NCBI GenBank assembly: GCA_021850555.1
Contig: JAJZLX010000326.1
Span: 1-10,296, forward strand
Direction of reading: 5' to 3'
DNA: 10,296 bases
Source: Pseudomonadota bacterium
GTDB taxonomy: Bacteria; Pseudomonadota; Gammaproteobacteria; Steroidobacterales; Steroidobacteraceae
Within the stretch, counting starts at the first letter, position 1; every line of letters starts with the position of its first letter. A program made the translations under genes and the position numbers. The notes beneath the pieces were generated by a model. It was given only the letters and a program-made list of their open reading frames with translations, did no database searches and was not told where the DNA came from. Of the stretch, positions 6,739-10,296 are shown one piece after another.

Positions 6739-8200
6739 GCTGGACGGCTGCGGCGGCGCCCGCTGAGGGCAGGACGAGCTGCACCCGGGTCCCCTCACCC
6801 ACGACGCTATGGATCTGCACCCGTCCGCCGTGGCGGTTCACGATGCTCCTCACCACCGCCAAGCCCAATCCCGCATTCTGCTGCGACCCGGTTCGGGAAG
6901 GTTCGATGCGGTAGAACCGCTCAAAGACATGCGCCAGGTGCTCCGGTGCGATTCCGCAGCCCGTGTCCGTTACGGTCACCCGGACATTCTGTCCGCATGC
7001 ACTGGCTGCAAGCTCGACTGAGCCGCCCGCTGGCGTATGAGCGACTGCATTCGAGATCAGATTGCCGATCGCCTGCTGAAAGAGCGTCCGATCAAGTTCC
7101 GCACGCACACCAGGCACCTCTGCGACTCGAAGTTCCACACCTCGTTCGCCTGCCGCCGGTCCGTAGAATTCGACGACCTTGGCAAGTTCCTCACCCAGGT
7201 CGACGGGTTCGCGCTGCAAGGCATCGGCGGCAGTGTCCGCGCGTGCCAGAAACAGGAGCGTGCGGATCAGGCGCGCGATGCGCGTGCACTCCTCGAAGCA
7301 CGAACCCAACACATCGCGGTACTCCTCCGCGGAGCGCACCTTCCCCAGCGCCACCTCGATCTCGCCGCGCAGGTTATTGATCGGGGTACGCAATTCATGC
7401 GCGACGTCGTCGGAGAACTGCGAGATGTGCGTGAAAGACTGCTCGAGGCGGTCAAGCATGCTGTTGAACGTCTCTGCCAGACCCCGCAGTTCCTCCGGTA
7501 GTCCGTCGGTTGCGATCCGCTCGTGCAGCGTCGTGGCGCGGATGCGCTCGGCGGTCTGACTGATCCCCTTGATGGGTCGCATTCCTCCTCGGGCAATGAG
7601 ATAGCCCACCACTGCACACAGCACGAGGGACACCCCGAGCACCAACCATAGTCGCTCTCGGTAGTGCGCCAGGAGGAACTCGTCATGGGCCCGGTCCATG
7701 GCCACTTCCAGGAATCGCGGTTGGGTACCGGCAATAGGCGCGGTCAGCGTCAAGAAGGGCTCACCCTGCCGCGAGAGGACCTGACGGCTCGCGCCGCCAC
7801 TCAGGGGGAGTGCCGCGAGTTGCGCCTTCGAGGGCGCAGGCAGCTGCCTGGAGAGGCCCGGAGTTTCCATAAGAACTCGGCCGTTAGAATCCAAGACTCT
7901 CACGTAGATGTCCGGTCGGTGGCCGTGCACTTGCGACCCCTCGCGAGGCGAAATGGCAGCATGCCGGACACGGGCGGCATTCAACAGCAGCGATGCATTC
8001 TCGAGATTATCCTGGAGATCGTGCACATCCTCCCGATACATGCCGTTGACGAGAACCCAATAGAGCAATCCGGTCGCGACGATGATCAACGCGAACGCAG
8101 AGAGTACGTACCACGCGGTCATGCGCAGGGCGATCGACGGCGGCCGGCGCCTAGCACCCTGCCCGACCACACCGCTCTCAGGTGCGCTTTTCGAGGACAT
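6725..8200 (-). CDS. Heavy-metal sensor histidine kinase, CusS/CopS-like
   Basis: This membrane-bound kinase (491 residues from the chosen start) should sense metal in the periplasm and phosphorylate the adjacent regulator. It has a TM segment at about 27-50, a periplasmic sensor region (about 51-183; [18 protein letters not shown]), a second TM (about 184-204), a HAMP domain (205-257), and a dimerisation helix with the phosphorylated His in [19 protein letters not shown] (H268). The ATPase lobe has the N box at N380[15 protein letters not shown] (412-416), FERFYR (426-431) and GLGLAVV (444-450). All catalytic motifs are intact. The start is the ATG at 8198-8200, which overlaps the regulator gene by 23 bp. 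A longer frame back to 8299 would overlap it by more than 120 bp and adds an unlikely leader. The sensor region has no obvious Met- or His-rich metal site. Confidence 0.9.
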   Translation of the reverse strand: MSSKSAPESGVVGQGARRRPPSIALRMTAWYVLSAFALIIVATGLLYWVLVNGMYREDVHDLQDNLENASLLLNAARVRHAAISPREGSQVHGHRPDIYVRVLDSNGRVLMETPGLSRQLPAPSKAQLAALPLSGGASRQVLSRQGEPFLTLTAPIAGTQPRFLEVAMDRAHDEFLLAHYRERLWLVLGVSLVLCAVVGYLIARGGMRPIKGISQTAERIRATTLHERIATDGLPEELRGLAETFNSMLDRLEQSFTHISQFSDDVAHELRTPINNLRGEIEVALGKVRSAEEYRDVLGSCFEECTRIARLIRTLLFLARADTAADALQREPVDLGEELAKVVEFYGPAAGERGVELRVAEVPGVRAELDRTLFQQAIGNLISNAVAHTPAGGSVELAASACGQNVRVTVTDTGCGIAPEHLAHVFERFYRIEPSRTGSQQNAGLGLAVVRSIVNRHGGRVQIHSVVGEGTRVQLVLPSAGAAAAVQLTKS

Positions 8201-8852
8201 ATCCGACGCCACGCACCGTATGAATGAGCTTCGCCTCGAACGGCTCGTCCACCTTCGAGCGCAGCCGCCGCATGTGAACTTCGACCAGATTAGAATCACT
8301 GTCGAAGTTGATGTCCCACACCTGCTCGGCGATCAGCGTACGCGAGAGGACCTCGCCGCAGCGCTGCAGGAGAAAGGACAGCAGCTGGAATTCCTTGGGC
8401 GTGAGATCCAGGGGCCGGCCGGCCCGTTGCGCCCGGTGACGGGCAAGATCGACCTCCAAGTCCTCCAGCCGAAGCACCGTCGATTGCCTCACTGGCCCAC
8501 GACGTAATAGTGATCGGATTCGAGCCAGGAGTTCCGAGAACGCAAAGGGCTTCACGAGGTAATCGTCCGCACCGAGCTCGAAGCCCTTCACACGGTCGCG
8601 GACTGCATCGCGAGCCGTAAGGAACAGTACTGGCGTTTGGATTCCGCGGCGGCGTAATTCAGTCACGACATCCCAGCCGTCGCGGCCCGGCAGTAGCACG
8701 TCGAGAACGATCAGATCGTAGGGCTGCGTTTCCGCGAGGTTGCTGCCGTCTTCTCCGGTATCGGCGACATCGACGACGAAACCATTCTCTTCGAGCCCTC
8801 GCTTAAGATAGGCGGAAGTTTTGGGCTCGTCTTCTACGACCAGAATTTTCAT
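8178..8852 (-). CDS. OmpR/PhoB-family response regulator, CusR/CopR-like
   Basis: This 224-residue transcription factor is probably the partner of the kinase just downstream. The receiver domain (1-118) has the acidic pocket E7/D8, the phosphorylated D51 in [17 protein letters not shown]79 in LFLTARD, and K101 in DDYLVKPF, all conserved. The winged-helix domain (about 126-222) has [16 protein letters not shown] and the recognition-helix region [16 protein letters not shown], and ends with [12 protein letters not shown], diagnostic of OmpR types. The length and the overall sequence fit the heavy-metal regulators. No ribosome site precedes the ATG (8850-8852). The ATG overlaps nothing upstream, so this is the likely first gene of the locus. 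The regulator pair is co-directional with and upstream of the pump genes, unlike the divergent cusRS/cusCFBA arrangement of E. coli. Confidence 0.93.
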   Translation of the reverse strand: MKILVVEDEPKTSAYLKRGLEENGFVVDVADTGEDGSNLAETQPYDLIVLDVLLPGRDGWDVVTELRRRGIQTPVLFLTARDAVRDRVKGFELGADDYLVKPFAFSELLARIRSLLRRGPVRQSTVLRLEDLEVDLARHRAQRAGRPLDLTPKEFQLLSFLLQRCGEVLSRTLIAEQVWDINFDSDSNLVEVHMRRLRSKVDEPFEAKLIHTVRGVGYVLEKRT

Positions 8853-8865
8853 GCCATAAAGACGA

Positions 8866-8878
8866 ACAGGGATACTGT
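8866..8878. promoter_or_regulatory. Short dyad upstream of the response-regulator gene
   Basis: ACAGGGATACTGT contains 4-bp arms (ACAG/CTGT) around 5 bp, 14-26 bp before the regulator start, and a second small palindrome GGAAATTCC lies at 8888-8896. Either might be an operator or part of the promoter in the 129-bp gap 8853-8981. Both are short enough to occur by chance, and neither resembles the 6725-6738 box. I could not identify a clear -35/-10 pair in this gap. Confidence 0.2.
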
Positions 8879-8981
8879 CTCAGCTCAGGAAATTCCACGG
8901 CTTTCGTTTGACCGCGATTGCTCGGTCGACAACGCGCTGTGCGAGTGCTGAGGCAACATCACGCGCAGCGGCCGTCTGGTT

Positions 8982-9227
8982 TCATCGCGCATCGTCAGCG
9001 CTTGCAGGAGCCTTCGGCGCATTACGCAGATACCTCAGCATGTCTCTCGGCCTTGACGACCCTGCACGCTCATGCAAGAACTCCCGAGCGGTACGCAGGC
9101 TTCCCACCTTTTCCGCTACAGCCGCCGCGATGAACTGGTTCAGAGAAACGCCGTCGCTTGCCGCGAGCTCTGCGGCCGCCTTCTTGACGGAGGTCGGCAA
9201 CTTCAAGGGATACGTGCTCTTGCTCAT
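8982..9227 (-). CDS. Ribbon-helix-helix antitoxin of a PIN toxin module
   Basis: This 81-residue protein begins MSKSTYPLKLPTSVKKAAAELAASDGVSLNQFIAAAVAEKV. That is the ribbon-helix-helix layout of Arc/HicB/CopG-type DNA-binding antitoxins: a short strand (TYPLKLP), helix one (SVKKAAAELAAS), the turn DGVSLNQF, then helix two. The remaining 40 residues (REFLHERAGSS...) are charged and probably the flexible part that neutralises the toxin. It begins four bases inside the toxin stop codon (ATGA), so translation is coupled. It should bind the toxin protein and the shared promoter. The order toxin then antitoxin is the reverse of the most common arrangement but occurs with this PIN family. It could also be called HicB-like; that name refers only to the fold. 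Confidence 0.82.
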   Translation of the reverse strand: MSKSTYPLKLPTSVKKAAAELAASDGVSLNQFIAAAVAEKVGSLRTAREFLHERAGSSRPRDMLRYLRNAPKAPASADDAR

Positions 9228-9655
9228 GGCTCGATACTCTTCAGTAGAACTTCAGGTGTCAGGATCGTGATTCGCAGCTCTCGAAAGACCGGCGCGAAAT
9301 CCTTAGTGTTGTGCGTGACAATCGCTTCTGCACGTCCATTCACGGCACACTCAAGGACCATCTCGTCGTCGGGATCGGCAAGCAGCGGACGCCAGAGAAA
9401 GTGAACATCGACGGGTTCATCGGCACTCGCAAAGGCGGCCAGGAAACCCGTGACGTCCGCTTCGCTCATGCCCGTCGCGAGACGTTGCTCTGGGCGCTTC
9501 AGAACCTCTTCATATTCGAGGAACAGCGCGGTCGTCACTAGGGGAATCACGCGTCGCTCTGCAACGAATTCCAGCAACCGGTTGCTCGCCCCGAGCCGAC
9601 TGCGCAGCCCTGCCACGACCACAGAGCTGTCAAGAACGACGCGCCGCGTAATCAT
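9224..9655 (-). CDS. PIN-domain toxin (putative ribonuclease, COG1569-like)
   Basis: This 143-residue protein has the PIN nuclease pattern of four acidic sites: D9 in RVVLDSSVVVAGLRSR, a Glu in ALFLEYEEVLKRP (47-50), the DPDDE cluster at 94-98, and D119 in IVTHNTKDF (112-120). PIN toxins of toxin-antitoxin modules cut RNA (often tRNA or mRNA) in a metal-dependent way; the target here is unknown. The length is typical, with no deletion or frameshift. The ATG at 9653-9655 has no ribosome site and is directly preceded by an inverted repeat (9656-9681), which suggests repressor binding and perhaps leaderless or weak translation. The antitoxin gene overlaps its stop by 4 bp. The pair lies directly upstream of the two-component regulator, in the same direction but separated by a 129-bp gap. 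Confidence 0.87.
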   Translation of the reverse strand: MITRRVVLDSSVVVAGLRSRLGASNRLLEFVAERRVIPLVTTALFLEYEEVLKRPEQRLATGMSEADVTGFLAAFASADEPVDVHFLWRPLLADPDDEMVLECAVNGRAEAIVTHNTKDFAPVFRELRITILTPEVLLKSIEP

Positions 9656-9681
9656 ATGTCACACCCTATGTGATGTGACAT
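9656..9681. promoter_or_regulatory. Inverted repeat adjoining the toxin start, candidate operator
   Basis: ATGTCACA (9656-9663) and TGTGACAT (9674-9681) are perfect 8-bp inverted copies around 10 bp. A second overlapping dyad, TCACA-N5-TGTGA (9659-9673), shares the left arm. The site therefore carries three TGTGA half-sites. It touches the PIN gene start, the expected place for autoregulation by the toxin-antitoxin complex through the ribbon-helix-helix protein. TGTGA/TCACA also recalls CRP sites, but the spacing differs from the usual 6 bp. Confidence 0.55.
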
Positions 9682-9774
9682 CGTTTGGGAAGTCCAACAA
9701 CGGCTAGTCCGCGTGTCGGTGACTAGATGTGTATCCAGTATTCGACCGTAACTTATTGATTGAGAAGGAGTGGT

Positions 9775-9829
9775 GTAAGGACTCCGGCATCCCCGTCCCT
9801 GCAAGGGACGGGGATGCCGGAGTCCTTAC
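9775..9829. repeat. Perfect 55-bp palindrome (26-bp arms, 3-nt loop)
   Basis: The left arm (9775-9800, starting GTAAGGACTCCGGCATCC) is exactly reverse-complemented by the right arm (9804-9829, ending GGAGTCCTTAC), with loop GCA at 9801-9803. There are no mismatches over 26 bp and pairing stops at 9774/9830. Either RNA strand would form a very stable hairpin, and the DNA could form a cruciform. It lies in the middle of a divergent intergenic region, so it is not placed after any recognised gene and has no T-run, making a terminator unlikely. Possible roles are a small mobile palindromic repeat, a structured RNA, or a protein-binding site. A fold-back sequencing or assembly error is a possible artefact. 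Confidence 0.8.
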
Positions 9830-9871
9830 CCATGCTCCGCTCAAGGCCACAGTATGTCACCGAAGTCTCGC

Positions 9872-9912
9872 TGAAAGTGTAGACAGGAGTTCAGTTCCTG
9901 TGTACATTTTCA
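9872..9912. promoter_or_regulatory. Imperfect dyad just before abiEi, candidate operator or IS end
   Basis: TGAAAGTGTAGACAGGA (9872-9888) and TCCTGTGTACATTTTCA (9896-9912) are inverted copies over 17 bp with two mismatches, around a 7-bp centre. The dyad ends 3 bp before the GTG start of the AbiEi-like gene, covering where the promoter or ribosome site should be. AbiEi proteins are known to repress their own operon by binding inverted repeats upstream, so an operator is plausible. An alternative is a remnant of a TGT...ACA insertion-sequence end (IS21 or IS481 type), since it also begins TGTAGACAGG and ends CCTGTGTACA. Confidence 0.5.
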
Positions 9913-9915
9913 TCG

Positions 9916-10296
9916 GTGCCCACCAATCCCTCAGCTCAGATCCCCAGCAGCCTACCGCCAGTCTTCACCTACTCGGACGCGATGGCCGCCGGCCTCTCCG
10001 CGGAGCGCCTCTATCGCTACCGCGATGAGGGGCATCTGGAACAGCTCGGCCGCGGCCTGTATCGACGGGCCAATGCTTCGCCTGCCGACCACAACCTTCT
10101 CGAAATCGCTCACCGTGTTCCGGAGGGTACGCTATGCCTGGTCACCGCCCTTGCCCGCCACGGCTTGACGGACGTCATCCCGGATCGCATTGATCTCGCT
10201 ATCCCCCGCGGCAGGCGTATTCCGGCGCTGCAGTCGCCCGCAAACGTTCACGTCTTCGCCAAAGGCACTTTCGGCCTCGGCCGCGGGGAGATCCGA
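9916..10296 (+). CDS. abiEi: AbiEi-like antitoxin of a type IV toxin-antitoxin system (partial, runs off right edge)
   Basis: The frame is open from 9883 (after a TAG at 9880-9882) to the window end. The best start is GTG at 9916, giving 127 residues before the edge. The N-terminal part (15-52; PVFTYSDAMAAGLSAERLYR, then a stretch ending in LGRGLYRR) is the winged helix-turn-helix of AbiEi antitoxins. The next part (LLEIAHRVPEGTLCLVTALARHGLTD, 61-86; then DRIDLAIPRGRR, 90-101) matches the start of the antitoxin domain. AbiEi transcriptionally represses abiE and antagonises AbiEii, a nucleotidyltransferase toxin that should be encoded next, outside this window. No Shine-Dalgarno sequence precedes the GTG. 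A dyad (9872-9912) ends 3 bp upstream. The annotated start could be later (ATG in DAMAAG), but that would cut into the winged helix. Confidence 0.82.
   Translation, partial: MPTNPSAQIPSSLPPVFTYSDAMAAGLSAERLYRYRDEGHLEQLGRGLYRRANASPADHNLLEIAHRVPEGTLCLVTALARHGLTDVIPDRIDLAIPRGRRIPALQSPANVHVFAKGTFGLGRGEIR

Noticed and set aside
8201..8299. Upstream extension of the sensor kinase to an earlier ATG
   Set aside because: It would overlap the regulator gene by over 120 bp and adds a Cys/Arg-rich leader not seen in the family. The ATG at 8200 gives a normal N-terminus.
9765..9778. AAGGAG followed by GTG TAA as a start-stop regulatory element before the palindrome
   Set aside because: The spacing between AAGGAG and GTG is only 2 nt, and a start-stop pair is easily found by chance.
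9729..10028. Plus-strand open frame of 99 codons through the long palindrome
   Set aside because: It runs across the palindrome and into the AbiEi-like gene in another frame. The AbiEi frame has clear family resemblance and this one has none.
1..10296. CRISPR arrays, tRNA or rRNA genes
   Set aside because: No regularly spaced direct repeats, cloverleaf-like segments or rRNA-like stretches were seen.

Overview
This window looks like an accessory region of a high-GC proteobacterium, most likely gamma or beta. The evidence is the strong GC bias at third codon positions, a CusRS-like two-component pair, a tripartite HME-RND efflux operon and an ISL3-type insertion sequence. I cannot name the species. 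The window has four blocks.

Left edge (1-863): the end of an ISL3-family insertion sequence. The 5' part of its transposase runs leftward out of the window. A divergent small zinc-ribbon gene lies between the transposase start and a candidate terminal inverted repeat ending at about 659, so it looks like a passenger gene. Immediately outside that edge, an open frame of about 67 codons (660-863, + strand) looks like the tail of a gene cut by the insertion. From 864 to 1183 I see no convincing gene.

Middle (1184-8852, all minus strand): a five-gene metal-efflux locus. In transcription order it encodes an OmpR-type response regulator, a CusS-like sensor kinase, a lipoprotein outer-membrane factor, a periplasmic adaptor and an HME-RND pump. 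The genes overlap or nearly touch (23-bp overlap, 49-bp gap, 1-bp TGATG overlap, 9-bp gap). The kinase and regulator should sense a periplasmic metal and switch on the three-part pump. A perfect 14-bp palindrome lying over the kinase stop codon, just upstream of the efflux genes, is a candidate operator. The fourth transmembrane helix of the pump carries GEVVDD...VEN rather than the CzcA or CusA motif, so the transported ion is uncertain.

Right block (8982-9655, minus strand): a PIN-domain toxin followed by a ribbon-helix-helix antitoxin with a 4-bp ATGA overlap. An 8-bp perfect inverted repeat abuts the toxin start and is a candidate autoregulatory operator.

Right edge (9656-10296): a divergent intergenic region of 260 bp. 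It contains a perfect 26-bp-arm palindrome with a 3-nt loop, and then a second dyad with 17-bp arms and two mismatches. The dyad ends 3 bp before the start of an AbiEi-like antitoxin gene (+ strand, GTG start), which runs out of the window. If its usual partner follows, an AbiEii nucleotidyltransferase lies just beyond the right edge. Two toxin-antitoxin modules and an IS end around a metal-efflux operon suggest a genomic island or plasmid segment. I found no clearly new multi-gene system. The least explained items are the long palindrome, the dyad before abiEi, the IS passenger gene and the adaptor without an obvious lipoyl domain.
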